Both the position numbers and the translations under genes were made by a program. A stretch of DNA of 64,000 nt from Acanthococcus lagerstroemiae (lineage: Eukaryota; Arthropoda; Insecta; Hemiptera; Eriococcidae). The stretch covers positions 33,811,574-33,875,573 of the forward strand of contig CM063114.1 in NCBI GenBank assembly GCA_031841125.1, written 5' to 3'. Every line of letters starts with the position of its first letter. Position 1 is the stretch's first letter. Below the pieces are notes generated by a model. That model saw nothing but the letters and a program-made list of their open reading frames with translations. It ran no database searches and had not been told where the DNA came from. Shown here in pieces: positions 1-12,454 of the stretch.

Positions 1-576
1 CAATTGACGCTTAAAGCGAAAACGATTTTCTAGTATAAATGCAGGTACATTTCTGCTGGACTACTTAATATAGTTCATTTAACCATATCTTGGACAGATT
101 GGTCAAATATGAGTACCAAGAGGTCCTGTTGTGGGTACTTTTCACGAAGATTGAAAACATGGCAACCGTATCTCATTACTAAAGGCTTCCGTCTCTTACC
201 AAATTTGTATTACGCATTAATTTTCAAAGGTCATATTTGAATCTGTGGCCACATTCTGCATATCTGCCTTACTTTTTTTTTTTTAATACATTCTCAGACA
301 TCTTCTACATGATTATTTATATTTTTAATCAATTTAGGTCTCTCAACAGCGTTAGCCAATTACAAAGGGGACTATTAAAATATTACAAGGAACATTATCT
401 CTGCATACTACCTGTATCTGTAAGGTGAGCAAATGCAACGAAAAAATAAAAAATAGAAAACAAAGAGAAAAAGTAGAAAAAATAATAAAAGTAAACGAAA
501 TGCCCTTTAATCAGTCCTCACATCTCACCCCCACCCCATCACCAGTCGACTGAATATTGATCTGGGCATATTGAAT
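1..576. other. No recognised feature
   Basis: AT-rich sequence. The few open frames are short, mostly lack an ATG, and resemble nothing I know. Confidence 0.4.
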
Positions 577-695
577 ATGGCGATGCACGCATGGCAAACT
601 GGCTATCCAGACACTGCATCCCTGGCCCCGGAAACTACCCTTTCGAGTATCGCATCAGTGACCAGAGGGACGCATTGAGGCTGGCCCAAGCTCCC
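577..695 (-). mobile_element. 3' UTR fragment of an R1-like LINE
   Basis: Shares a diagnostic block (ATGGCGATGCACGCAYG, a CC-rich stretch, then GCATCAGTGACC and CGCATTGAGG) with 22036-22129 and with the 3' end of the R1-like LINE at 52065-53208. Orientation follows the 52-kb copy, so its 3' end points to low coordinates. No coding sequence of the LINE remains next to it. The GC-rich DNA to about 1010 may be more of the same element but I cannot align it. Confidence 0.5.
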
Positions 696-1014
696 ATTTC
701 GCCTTTCCTTTCTTCGGATTCGTGCTGTCATGCCAGGGCCACTATAGGACACCCTACTGACCGACTGTACCACAAACGGACGCGCTTCCTTCACTCACCC
801 CTCATCTCCTCGTTTTGGTACGTGTTGTGACGTAGGAAGGTGGTGACGGTGGGTGTGCCCTGTCAAGGTAGGCTAAGTGAGAGGGATCCCTCTATCGATC
901 TTCTCGACCCAAAGGGGGTCTTCGATTACACCAGGCTCTAAAACCCCACATATAAACTTGCCAGGGGACGAACAGGGGCGAGGTGGAGCTAGGACTGGGC
1001 GAATGAGGGCTTCG

Positions 1015-1212
1015 TGCGCTGCAGATTGTGGACACATGAATGAATCAGGCTGGATGCAGGAATGTGTATATTGGATGTATGGATGTGCGTGTGGGGGAGG
1101 GGTTAATGAGGGTGGGTGTATCTGGGGATTGTATGTGTGTTTATGTATGGGTGTGTTCGTGCTTGCGTGAATGAAAGTGAGTGTGAGCGAATAAGTGTAT
1201 GTGTGCAGAGGT
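1015..1212. repeat. G/T-rich low-complexity tract
   Basis: Strongly purine- and G/T-biased run with repeated GTGTGTG, GGATGTATG and GAGTGTGAG words. It resembles a decayed TG/GGATG simple repeat. Long open frames through it are composition artefacts. Confidence 0.5.
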
Positions 1213-1319
1213 TTTTTTTTTCATAATTTCAGATTATTTTTCTTTTTTTGTTATTGTCATTTTTATTCTCATTTTTATTTTATTTTATTTTTATTTTATT
1301 TTTTTATTTTTTCACGTAA

Positions 1320-1444
1320 GTCTTAAAAATATTATACCTATTATATGTTGTCTAACCATATTGTGGTCCCCTTCCAGTAATTGGCCGACTCCGGCTGTTG
1401 GAAGGGGAGAATAAAATATTTATTATTATTATTATTATTATTAT
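1320..1444 (+). mobile_element. LINE 3' end with hairpin and (ATT)n tail
   Basis: A perfect 9-bp stem (CCCCTTCCA at 1368-1376 with TGGAAGGGG at 1399-1407) encloses a second small stem (GCCG 1384-1387 with CGGC 1392-1395). It is followed by AATAAA and an (ATT)n run at 1419-1444. Hairpin, AATAAA and a trinucleotide tail in this order is typical of the 3' end of I/CR1-type non-LTR elements. It could alternatively be the 3' region of the minus-strand LINE that starts at 1479. Confidence 0.5.
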
Positions 1445-1478
1445 ACTCGTAGTTTCATTTTTTCTGTACGTTATTTTT

Positions 1479-3120
1479 TCAAGAGAAAGCTACCGCGATT
1501 ACTTTCCTTCTTTTTTCTTGTGCAGTTATTTCATAGCCTTCGGAAAGCTCATTGTAGGGAACATCTTCTGCACGAGGGTAATATTCGAAACACGTGTATC
1601 TTAAGAATCTATTTTGAATGTTTTCAATTTTCTCTGCTGCTTCATTTATGTGTGGAAACCAAACCAGCACTCCGTATTCGAAAATGGATCTAATGTATGA
1701 ACAGTACAGTATTTTCAGCATACTGGATTTCTTAAAGTGTGCAGAGTTACTGACGATACAGCAGACCATTCTCTTTGCTCTTTTTATCACATTTTCGACA
1801 TGAGCATTGAAGGTCAGTTCTTTGTCAAACAGTATCCTCAGGTCCTTCACAAGGGTCATCCTCGTGAGTTTTTCCTCTACTATGGTGTATTCAAATTCAG
1901 TGTACACTTTTCTACGAGTGAATGTAATGCACGAGCACTTTTCTACATTTAGTAACAATTCATTTGCTTTACTACAATTTACAAGACTTCCTATAAATCT
2001 GCTTGAAGTCGCTCACGGTCCACTCTATTTTTTACACGCAAAAAAATTTTGATATCTGTGTACATTATCAGCAGCGAAGTTCGAATAATTTCAGGCAGAT
2101 CATTCGAATATAAGAGAAATAAGACGGGACCAAGATTTGACCACTGTAGAATCCCAGAAGAATATGAAAACATACGTGAATTATGAGCTGTGTAAGAAAC
2201 ATATTGACCTCTATTAATTAAATATGACCACAAGAAAATACACAAGTCATCAAAAAAAAAGTTATGACAAACTGAGTCAAACGCTTTCCTGAAATCCGCA
2301 TAAATCGTGTCAACTTACAAGCCCTGGTCCATGATCCGAGTTGTATATTCACCAGAATTTATCAAATTTGTATTTATTTATCTTCCGGAAATGAAGCCAT
2401 GTTGGGAGATTGATAAGATGGGTTTTAGTTTAGGGTACATCTTACTGTAGATTATCATTTCAAATATCTTCGCAGGCATAGATAAAGAGAAATCGGCCTA
2501 TAATTTGCTATAATATTCTTATATACGGCTCCATCTTTGGAATTGGAATAATTCTTGAACTTTTCCACGCGTTAGGAAAGACATTACTTCTTATGCAAAG
2601 GTTATATACAAAGGTCAGACGCTGCTCTAGGAATTCTCCGACTCCTTTATACACATAAGAAAGAACATTATCAGGGCCTAACGAATGTTTGGGTTTTAAT
2701 TTGGATATAGACATTTTTACAGCTTTTTGAGATATATTTGTTATAGATATTCATAGAGCTTGAAGTAAGGAAGCTTTCGCTTAGTGATGAAGTATGGGCT
2801 GTCACAGGTACCGTATTATTCACGCACACGGTGCTGAGCAAATCCGCAATCATATTTGCTATTTGACTGCCTGTTCATTCGACTCCGTCTGCATCCCGAA
2901 AGAGAGACGTATCCCCCTTTCCCCTTGATTTCCTGTTGTTAATTTCTTTCCAGAAATTCTGCGGTTTCTTACCATAGATATATTCTAATTTCATATTGTA
3001 TTCAATTTCGGCAGCTTTTACGAGTTTTTTCACATCCCTTCCAAGTTCTTGGAATTTATCCGGATACCTATTTTTACCAATGCTCTTACATTTCGATCGG
3101 GTCGGCTCCTTTTCTCGAAT
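1479..3120 (-). pseudogene. Non-LTR retrotransposon reverse transcriptase, Jockey/I/CR1-like, broken and 5'-truncated
   Basis: On the minus strand, ordered pieces of one reverse transcriptase are readable with frame breaks. At 2714-2508 is the RT start (KPKHSLGPDNVLSYVYKG, then WKSSRIIPIPK). At 2245-1991 are the B and C motifs (SNLGPVLFLLYSNDLPE). At 1958-1479 is the thumb/C-terminal region (KELTFNAHVENVIKRAKRM, IRSIFEYGVLVW). The catalytic box reads YTDIKIF instead of the YxDD usual in this family, so one Asp codon is gone. Together with the frameshifts this makes it dead. Sequence near 2900-3060 matches the linker between endonuclease and RT (KKPQNFWKEINNR). No endonuclease is visible, consistent with 5' truncation around 3120. 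The clade is uncertain. Confidence 0.75.
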
Positions 3121-3796
3121 TTTTTAATAATATGCCCTCCGCTCCCAACATGCATGACTCGTGAGAGCGTGGGAGAGGACTGCATTGCTAAACTTTCCTG
3201 AAGTAATATTTTGCATTTTTCTTAATAAGCCGACTAGTGTCACGCTACCCGATCTAAGATACTCAAATTCGAGGTTGAAAGAAAGTAAACTCGTGAACGT
3301 CATTTTACAGGCTTCGAGTAGACAGTGAAGAGCCGGATGGAAAAAGACGCTTAACAGAGACAATAATGAAACGAGAGCTGTTGAAAAATTCACAAACTTT
3401 CCGCTAAAAGCCACCTGTTGCAGTTTATGTACTCGTACAGAATTCTTCGTTAACCCACGCGGCACAGTGCAGCCTCTATCACGACTGGACCATTCAAAGG
3501 AACCGAGTGATGAGATTCGTACTTTACTGGGAAGAGTTACTTTAGAATCACTTAAAATTCTGAGAAAATATCGGAGAACGGAAGATCAGAACAAGGAAAG
3601 GAAAAGGTACAGCTGGCAAAACGTTATTTGGTTACCGACATTTCGGACCTTGTACGTTTCCTTTTTCTTTTGTTTTATTAATCTTTGGTCAAGAATCTTA
3701 TCAACAATAAGATGAAAAGTTAATACGCAGTCGGTCTTTCGCAGAAATTCGTAATCGTTTGTTTTTCTAGCTGTATTCACCACCTTGTAGAACATG
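3121..3796. other. No recognised feature
   Basis: Two overlapping open frames on opposite strands (3465-3124 minus; 3467-3715 plus) show no domain or family I know. Probably chance. Confidence 0.35.
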
Positions 3797-5880
3797 CAGG
3801 GTGTTTCACAAATTGGTCCGCTCCCTTTTTATTTGATCACGAAATTGGAACTTCACGAGAAAATAAAGGATTTCTCTTCCTAGAAGGGAGAGGGGAGATT
3901 GAACGTATTATTTGGAATATTAAATAAAAGGTACCAAAATTTCAAAGTAGGATTTTTTGGGGGTTTGTTGATTTCAAGTTTCACATCAGATTCTTGAACT
4001 GACCCAAATTTGGGCTAAAAAATTTTAATTTCTATCTCAAAAATGATCAAAATTAAATTACCTTGAAAAATTTAATAGAAGCTGAATAAATCATCGATTT
4101 TTTCGGGAAGGAGGGAGCTGATTTTGAATGACGTAAATTCAGTATCTGAATAACGTCGAATTTAAATCCCTACAACTCTAATTTCATCTTGAAGGTGTCA
4201 AATTGACCTGGCGTGGGAAAATCAATTTAAATTGGAAAATAAGATGAAATATTAACAATTTTCAGAAGAGAAGTAACAGTAGTTTCTCAAATTTTTTTAC
4301 AACTTCAACTGAAAATTCGAAACGTATCTTCACTAATGTGACTAGAAAGCTTGTAAAGGATATTAACGTTTTTGTCTCTGCACCGTACCCCTGTCAAAAG
4401 GATGACCTGGAATAAGTAGAGTTGACCTGGAACAGTGAAAAAACAGTTGACATGAGTAGCAGTAATTGTTCCTCACACATTTTTCCTTTCGCAAACATTG
4501 CACCGGTATGCACGAGCAATTAAGAAAACTTATAAATTAATACAGCTCTTCAAAATGTTCTTTATCTCAAGTAGCTAATTTCATTTCATCTCAAGTGGTC
4601 TGTCAATATGGCGTATCTTGGAAGAACGAGGCTCTTACACTTTTTGATATGGATATGTATAAGTTTCTACAGCTCGTCGTTGAGTAAAGAAGAAAACGTA
4701 CTTCTCGATGTTTAAAATTTAATTAAAAATCGATAAACAAGTCGTTTTCTACGGACAAATAGAATATGAATAACGAAAGTATCTAATTCGATCGACGAAC
4801 CGGTACACACTGATTCTCCGGCTGCAGGTAACCTACGAAGCAAACTTCCGAGCAATGATTACAGGTACTTTGACAGGTACAATCATGATATGCGAAAATG
4901 TAATCGAGTAGTCATCGGAACATGTACAGACAAGGAGGATGACATCATAGAACGAGGTTACGAAGTTTTTACATATGTTCCTCTATGAAAAATGTATGTC
5001 ACGTTTTACCGACAAACAAGATTGAGCGACACGACGGACCTAGCTCGATTTTCAAAAACCCAAGTGCAATCGAACCATGTACACCCAAAACTCTATCTTA
5101 AAAGAACTCGAACTCCTGAAACTGATAAAGGAAGTACCCGAACTCAACCAAAGTTACACTGGATACAGAACCGAACCAGGTGCCGATAAAAGTCGATGGG
5201 GTTCGACATCCGTAGCTCATCCTGGAAGCGTTGATCATGGCAGATTTACGGCGTTTTGAGTATGCAATTTTATAAACATTTCGAGGTAATCGGATGTGGA
5301 ATATTCACGGCGTTGTAATTATGCAATTATATGAACACTCATGTTGTTGCTGCATTCGAATTAAGTACCTACAGCATATTACTTTTATGATGTGACGTCT
5401 TGATTTGAAGTCACGAACATTAGGGCGGTTAGAAAAACTTTTCTTCCCGATCGATAATCGGATATTGTTTTTCATAATAAACTCGTCATGTTATTCGACC
5501 CTAACTTACTCCCGATTCAAAGCGGAAAAAACTTATTAAGTTGAATAATTGTGAAATAATCATTTTTACTATGAAACTTGGTTATTTAGTGGTGCTCATC
5601 AGAAATTTCCATTTGACTCACTAATGTGACAGAATGGTAGAATTATTTTGTGTAACTTTCGATTGTGCTTGATACTAACTTTTGAACGGTATTCGTGGAA
5701 ATACATCTGAATGACAATTTTGGGCCTCAAATGAGGCCAAATGCTGAGTGTAGTGAGTACTTGTATCCTGGTACCTAAAACCCTTACTTCGATACTTTTC
5801 CAAGTCAACTCAATGTTGTCGGTCAATTAAGTGTAACTGTTTATTTGCCATTCATCGAGAAAAGAACGCTACTCATTCTT
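3797..5880 (+). repeat. Dispersed repeat family A, copy 1 (possible DNA transposon)
   Basis: Starts with GCAGGGTGTTTCACAAATTG, the type of end seen in mariner-like and other TIR elements. Blocks recur in order at 10675-12200 (same strand) and, inverted, at 34680-35515. Examples are CTTGATACTAACTT, ACTTCGATACT, the GGCCTCAAATGAGGCC region near 5725, and AGTAGCTAAT near 4570. Copy 2 lacks the part equivalent to about 4640-5430. The piece at 5000-5250 has an open frame whose homolog at 35.2-35.5 kb is not intact, so I do not call it a gene. No transposase is recognisable. Confidence 0.55.
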
Positions 5881-6235
5881 GCCTTTGGTATCCTTAACCT
5901 GTGTTTAATTTTCCTAACAAAATCAATTTACCTTCTTCAAAAGCTAAATTTAGTAATTCGAACTTTATTCGGGGTTAGTTGAAAAACCTGATGAAATTTT
6001 CAAATTCAATGAATTGAAGAAATCCTATTCTGTTGGTTTATTCAGTTTTTCCAGTAAAATCAATTTTGCCCGTTTCAAGAGGGGAATTTTGGGTTTGGGC
6101 TTGGACTTACAACTGGGTCGCAAACATCTGACTTTGAACGGACAAACTCGACTTGAATGCAAAAAATTGAATTATCATTAGATTAGAGTGTGTCCCAAAA
6201 ACCACTGTCCCATCTTGTTTTTTAATGGCAATGAG
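5881..6235. repeat. Degenerate repeat related to 7.57-7.83, 10.9-11.3 and 31.24-31.67 kb
   Basis: Shares the words GGGGTCGGATC, AAAATCTGATTGCATTTTCGA, AATCCTATTC and TTTATTCAG with these other stretches, at low identity. It looks like an old, diverged family often found next to family A. Confidence 0.35.
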
Positions 6236-6239
6236 TCGG

Positions 6240-7165
6240 ATTGAGACGAGCATCTTCGAGTACTGAGGTCTAGTTATGGCGCGAATAAATTTCTTTTCCC
6301 CAAAGAAGGGCTATCACGTTCAGTCAACGTTGGCATTGTAATTAGTATTTGGGCCTCCAAAATCCGAATTTTTACATCTAAATTTAGATAAGAAATCTTT
6401 AATAACAAAATCGAGCCTTTTTTCTCCTGAAATGAAAAATTTCTTCTCTTAGAAAAATAACATTTTGTATCTTTTCTTACAAAGGAAGGACGTAGTTTCT
6501 TGTTATTCAAAATGAAAAATAGAGCACGTTTTACTCAAAATAAATTTAAAAAATGATTTTTTCTTCTTTTTCTATTAAGAGAGATTATGGTTTTTTTTTC
6601 TCGAAAATGAAGTAAGAAAGCACTTCTAAGAAAATGAAGGGAAAATTTTCCTCTCTCTCCTTGAAGAAGGTAGCAATTTTCTCTATCTTCTAAGAAAGTA
6701 ATAACATTAATTTTGTTTTCATAAAAGAAGAAAGATTTTCTTCTCTTTTCCCCAAAGAGAAAAGACCAGATTATCTCACCGAGGAAAGAAGTCAAACGTT
6801 TTTCTTCTGTATTCTCATAACACATTTCTCGTTCTTTGAGAAATAAAACAATTTGTGTAATCACCCTCTAATAAAAGAACCAAATTGTTCTTATTCGGGA
6901 ATTATAGAGATTATTTTCTTATATTTTCAAAGAAATTATAAAATAAAAAAGATATATTTTTTCTTGGAGAAAAAAAATGCGACTGTTTTCTCCACCTCTT
7001 CTTTTGTTCTATATTCCGATGTTATTTTGTATTCTTCAAAAAAATGGAACAATTATTTATTTTCCGAGTTCATCTCATCTAAGACAATTTTCTCATTTTT
7101 TTCCGAGGAAGGAAAAGTCTTTCCTTTTCATTTCGTAATTTCAACAGTTTATCTCACTGGCACCT
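6240..7165. repeat. Low-complexity block of TTTTCTTCTCTT / AAGAGAAGAAAA words
   Basis: Polypyrimidine and polypurine words of about 10-15 bases alternate in both orientations, many as small palindromes such as TTTCTTCTCTTAGAAAA. This creates long open frames on both strands (for example 6864-6535 minus and 6853-7167 plus) rich in Lys, Phe, Ser and Glu. The coding look is compositional. I see no domain. Confidence 0.5.
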
Positions 7166-8995
7166 GAACTAGGCTTCAAATAAATCAAATTGACTCAACT
7201 TGGATTATTGAGCGAGCCATCTGGATTAGGTTTCTTTCAAGTCATTCATTTTGGAAACTGTCTTGATTTCGTTTGGAACTCAGCAAACCGAAGAACAGCA
7301 TTCCAGCACTTTGTTCGATTTCCTAATTGAATCACTTTTGCTCATTTAATGAGTTAAATTTATCAGGCTCTAGTCAAACATCAACAAATCCTATAATTTT
7401 CGAAATTATTAACACGAAAAATTCATGTTCCGATACATACTTTTTTTAAGTTTCTCAAGATAGTTGAATTGGTCTTCAAAGAAAATCGTGGTTGGATCAA
7501 TAATCTGACTACATTTTCGAGATCATCCTCCGAAAGAATAACCAATTCTGAATCCATAATCAGTTTTCATAGTTGAGCTAATATTGTTCATTTGAAGGGG
7601 TGATATTTGAATTTTGGCACCCTAGTCGGGGTCAGATTTAAAATCAAATCAAATTTTTGAAATCAACGATTTGGAAAAAAATCTTATTCCAATGCCTTAT
7701 TCAGTTCTCTCGGCAAAGTCAAGTTAACTGCTTTGAAAGAAGAATCGAATTTGGGGCGGCACCATTCGAAGTCGGATCGAAAATCTGATTGCATTTTCGA
7801 GCTCGGTGACCCAAAATACTCCTGTTTCGATATTCTTTTAATACGTCTCTTTTTAAAATTCAAAAGTTGGTGTTACGTCCCAGGCCCTTTTTGGAAGGGG
7901 GACATTTTTGACTCACCCTCAGTTTTTAAAGATTTGTGTAGTAAATATGGGGGAAGGACCAATTCGTAGTTACGTATATGCTGAGTAAAGGGCTGAACGA
8001 AGAAGTTCAAATTTTTGAGTGCTGCCATTACAGATTAATTTGGTCCTCAGGGGGCAGAAATAACCATAAGCAAAGGAAGATACGAAGTTGATCTGAAAAA
8101 ATTAGCATACGTAACAACGGACATCATATCCCGCGGATTAATTAGCTACATCCGTTTTTCGTAAGCGACATATATATTCGCTGTTGACCTTAAATTTCGC
8201 TTTTCATCGATGGCCATGCATCGAGGGATTGTATCTTTTTTTTAAACGCGAATCAAGATAGTGCTCCTTAATCTCTTTGAAATTTACTTTGAATTCCAGC
8301 CAATAAAATAGCATCTATGGACCGCGTAACTTCTTCACTCGTTTTTAGCTTTCATTTTCTTAAATCTGGACCAAGAGATAACAAAGCCACGATAACTGTG
8401 AAATAAAAAACACGGTACATTAGACACGATTCAAGATTCTAGGGTTCACAATCGTCGTTACTTATGGCGGTCCAGTCGTCTCGGCATTTATTTATCTTTT
8501 ATTTCGTACTTTTTCCTCGGACCGCGAGTTATATTTTATGTTCACTCAGCAAACTTACCGACCTTGGAGAATACGAATCCCTAATAATTGTACCTTACCA
8601 TGGCTCTGTCAAATCTCACGATTCTCTTCCTTTTTCTACACTCGTATGATGTCTGAGGCCAGTCACGCCAGTAAACTTCAGCTTTATTGCGAGCTTAGTT
8701 GTCCGCCGGTCACGACTAGATTTTTATCTTTACAGGAACGTCGACACAGACCGATCTGCATTTCTCAAGAATGAGATGAGACGTAGCTCACTGGCTTCAT
8801 AAGCCTCATGATTTTTCTTCCTTCTTGCATCCTGATTTTTCCTTTCACCGACCTTTCGCGCCTCTTTTTTCCCCCTAAAACTGACATAAATTCGTCACTA
8901 TTATCAACAAGACAGTTATGCTAAATTGAAATGACTATATTTGGTGGTAGAATTTTTGCGATACCCCCCGGAAGGGCAATGAGGTAATTACCCCT
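7166..8995. other. Mostly unrecognised; degenerate repeat at 7570-7830
   Basis: The stretch 7570-7830 carries the TCGGGGTCAGATTTAAAATC and CGGATCGAAAATCTGATTGC words of the degenerate repeat above. The remainder to 8995 has no gene, RNA or repeat that I can support. Short open frames at 8464-8774 are unconvincing. Confidence 0.35.
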
Positions 8996-9720
8996 TTTAG
9001 AGAAGAAATCTTGAGGAATTTAAAATATTTCAAAACTAGCTAACCAGTGAAAAAGTCTTGAGTCAAATAAGTCACTAAGCGTCCAAAGGAATAACAAAAA
9101 ATTTGAACAAGCGTGGAGGAGTTTTGAGAGACTTGAACACGTTCGCTGAGGGAGCATGAAAGACTTCTAACATCTTCTGTGTCTTAAAATAGTTTTAGAA
9201 AGTCTTAACAGTTTTAATGTGTTTTGAAAAGCATTGATCAAGGTAAGAATCCTAATCAAGTCCGCAAGAGTATTAAAGAGCTGTAAGTCTGGATGAGTCG
9301 TATAGGGTTTTAAGCAGACTTAGTGAGTCTTGAAAAAAATTTCAAAAGTTAGAAACCATCTCAATGGGTCTCACACAAGTGTAAAAGAACCGTTAAAACT
9401 CTTGATTAAGTCCTCAGGAGTCTTGATACAGTAGAAAGGGTTAAAACGTTTTGAGTGAAACTAGAATAGTGAACAAGTTTCAAATAAAAGTCTCACGGAG
9501 TCTCAGATAAATCTGAAAGTGTTGTAGAAAGCCTTACATAAGTATAGGAGAGTTCTTAAAAAAGTTTAATCATACCGTGAGGAGCTTTGATCAAGCGTGG
9601 AAGAGCCATGAAGTTGTAAATCGGTTTGAAACAGTCTAGACGAGTCTTCAACAAGTCAAAGAGAATTCAAAGATCCTTAAATGGTATTAAAGAGCCTTTC
9701 TCGGGGTGTAGAAAAACGGG
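8996..9720 (+). repeat. Degenerate minisatellite built on GAGTCTTGAANAAGT
   Basis: The motif GAGTCTTGA or a close variant (GAGAGACTTGAA, GAGTCTTGAAAA, GAGTCTTGATACAG, GAGTCTCAGATAAA, GAGCTTTGATCAAG, GAGTCTTCAACAAG) recurs at roughly 20-45-base spacing for over 700 bases with no intact ORF. Copies are too diverged to fix one unit length by eye. Confidence 0.6.
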
Positions 9721-10674
9721 TCTGAGGGTAGTTAGCATTCCTTCTGATTCCGAAATTGGACGTCTGCGCTATTAAGGTTTTGTTGATGCGTGGTAGTGTA
9801 GTGAGTTATTTTGAATCCACACTGAAGATATTTTTGGAGTAGTTGTATACAAAAAAAGAGTCCACGAATACCTTTGTGAGGGGGAGGGGGGATTCGTATC
9901 AGCATTTTAATGTATGTTTGGCACGTGTTCTCTTTCAGAGGTCGTGTAAAGCTGTTGTAAAACAAAGTACTCCCCATTTTTTCTTTAATGAATTGAGAAT
10001 CAGCAGAAGCTTGGTGAAATGACGCAAACCCAAAACTGATCTCTTTTGTTTTTCTCAACAAGCATATGAAATTTCATGCTAACTGCATGATTCTTATGAA
10101 ATTTTTCATCAATCAGCCGTACTCTAAATGTTTTAGTCATCTCGGTGTCCCAACCATTCTTATGCCTCCTGTACAGTTCTTTCTTTTATTTTTTTGCTGT
10201 TGTTGGTGATTTCATACGCCCATCTATAAAATCAACAAAATCAACAGTTTCAGAAAATATTACAGCGTAGTAATGCGCAGCTCGATTAAGTCTCCATTAA
10301 CTTTTATCTCTGCTTATTTCCAACAAAACTGTAGCCTACATTAGTTTTTAACTGGAAAACAAAACAGAAAATTGGTCAGTAATTAACGGGTCGCGGTAAT
10401 GATGACGAGAATAAGAGTTTATCACACCTGCGAAGTGAGAAAATATGCGAGTTATACAGACCACCTTCCTTTTCGAGGCTCGTTATTAATTTTCGCAGTA
10501 AATTTCTATTTGTATTTCGCTAAGCGGAAAATAATGTTACAAAGGAACATGTATTCGTTAACACATACGAGGAACTTTTGACTATTAACGGGAAAAAGCC
10601 TGCGAACTTGTGTGCAAGTATTACCATAGAAAAAGTATGAATAACTATTGTAACGTGACGTCATATAGTGTATA
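9721..10674. other. No recognised feature
   Basis: A minus-strand open frame at 10061-9732 (109 codons) lacks any family resemblance. The rest is AT-rich without a recognisable element. Confidence 0.35.
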
Positions 10675-12200
10675 CAGGGTTTGGCAAAAAATTTCCCCTA
10701 CCCCCATATTTTATTTATTGCGAAGACGGATCCTCGTGGAGGCTCCAGGGATATTAAAGTGTTCTGGACTAGTTCATTTTGGGGCGAAAACTTTCTCCTC
10801 TCTCGAACAAGAGGACTAAGATGTATCATTCATTTTGGAATTTCTAACAAAAATATTTCGAAAAATTTATCGAAATAGGGATTTCTTAAGTCGATGATTT
10901 TGAACGGTAAATCAGATTTTTGATCGGACTCAGACTTGGATTCTAAATTCCACTTTTCGCTCCTGAGGCGCTAAACTGACTATATGAAAAAACCGAACAA
11001 AGTATGAAGGATCTATTGTGTCACTGATTCCAAAAATCCTACCGATTTCCGATCCGACCTCAATTTAAATTCCTAAATCCAAATTGCACGCCCTTACAAT
11101 GATCAGAATTAATCTGACTATGAAAATCGAGTAAAAAATCTGATTGGCTAATTTTTTAAAGTCTTTTATGTCGAAAACCTAATAAGACTTCTGATCTTGA
11201 AGAAGCCCAATCGATTTTGCTGACAAATTTGAATGAAGTATAGAGAGCACTGATTCCGATAATCAAATCAGATTTCTAATCCGAGAGGGGGGTTCATTTG
11301 ATTTGGAAAACCAAACAAACTATCATGATAAGATTTTTATGGTAGTAACATTTAAATTATTTCTTTACATTTCATACCAGATTACACGTGAAGACACGGA
11401 TTCCAATTTTCAGAATAAAAGTGACAATAATTTTTCAATTTTTTTCCAACTTCTACTGACATTTAAAAACTATATTTACGAACGAGACTAGAAAGTTTGT
11501 GAAAGATGGAATTACAAATTTATCGGATAAAATTGAAGTTTTTTTTCCTGAATATCTGACGTTAACTTGACTTGGAACTGTGAAAAAACAATGTAAATGA
11601 GTTGCTGTAATTTATTGTTCTTCACGTATTTTCCTTTCAGAAACGTTACACAAGTATGCGTAAGCAATTAAGGAAACTCATAAATTCGACACGGTTTTCT
11701 AGAATTTTATTTATCCTAAGTAGCTAATATTATTTTATCCCAAGCGGTCTTCCAATCCTTTATACGGTAGAGGGAGAAGGCTGTTCGATTTTTTCATAAT
11801 AAATTTGTGATGCTTCTCGTCCCTAAAACTTTCTCATTATTCAACGCGGAAAAGACTTACTTCAAAATAGCCACAATTTTTAAAATTATAATTTTTTAGT
11901 AAGAAATTTAGTTGGGCATTCAACTATGATCCTCAAAAATTTCTACTTGACCCACAAATATATCAGAGAAGAGCAGACAAATCAATTTTTTCAATGATTT
12001 TCTATTTTGCTTGATACTAACTTGATATTCTGAAACTTATTGTGAATTACTACTTCGGGCCCCAAGCGAGGCCAAAAGTTAAATGTAATGAGGTATTCAA
12101 ATTCCAGCATCCAAAAATCTTACTTCGATACTATTTCAAATCAACTCAATTTTGTCCATCAATTAGAGTATGACTGTTGATTTCGGAGCTTAATCGCGGC
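10675..12200 (+). repeat. Dispersed repeat family A, copy 2 (internally deleted)
   Basis: Begins ACAGGGTTTGGCAAAAAATT, comparable with the start of copy 1. Colinear blocks include AGACTAGAAAGTTTGTGAAAG (11487), CTGTGAAAAAACA (11578), AAGTAGCTAATATTATTTTAT (11718), TTTGCTTGATACTAACTTGA (12006) and ACTTCGATACTATTTC (12122). The 0.8 kb between 4640 and 5430 of copy 1 is missing here. Confidence 0.55.
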
Positions 12201-12454
12201 CACATGGAAAATCTAAGACGATATCCATAATTAAAAACCTCCTCCTCAAAGAATGAATCTCCTTCAAAACTTCGTTCACTTTTTTCAAGCTGAAGTATTT
12301 CGCGCCTTTTTAAGATTCGGGCCTCGGATCGATTTCCAATGAAAAATTTGCTTCATTATTCCAGAAAAAGAAGTTCCAAAACACCAATATTACGATTAAG
12401 TTGATTTCGGCTATTCGGAAACAGTAACTGACTTTGACATTGAAGTCCATATTT

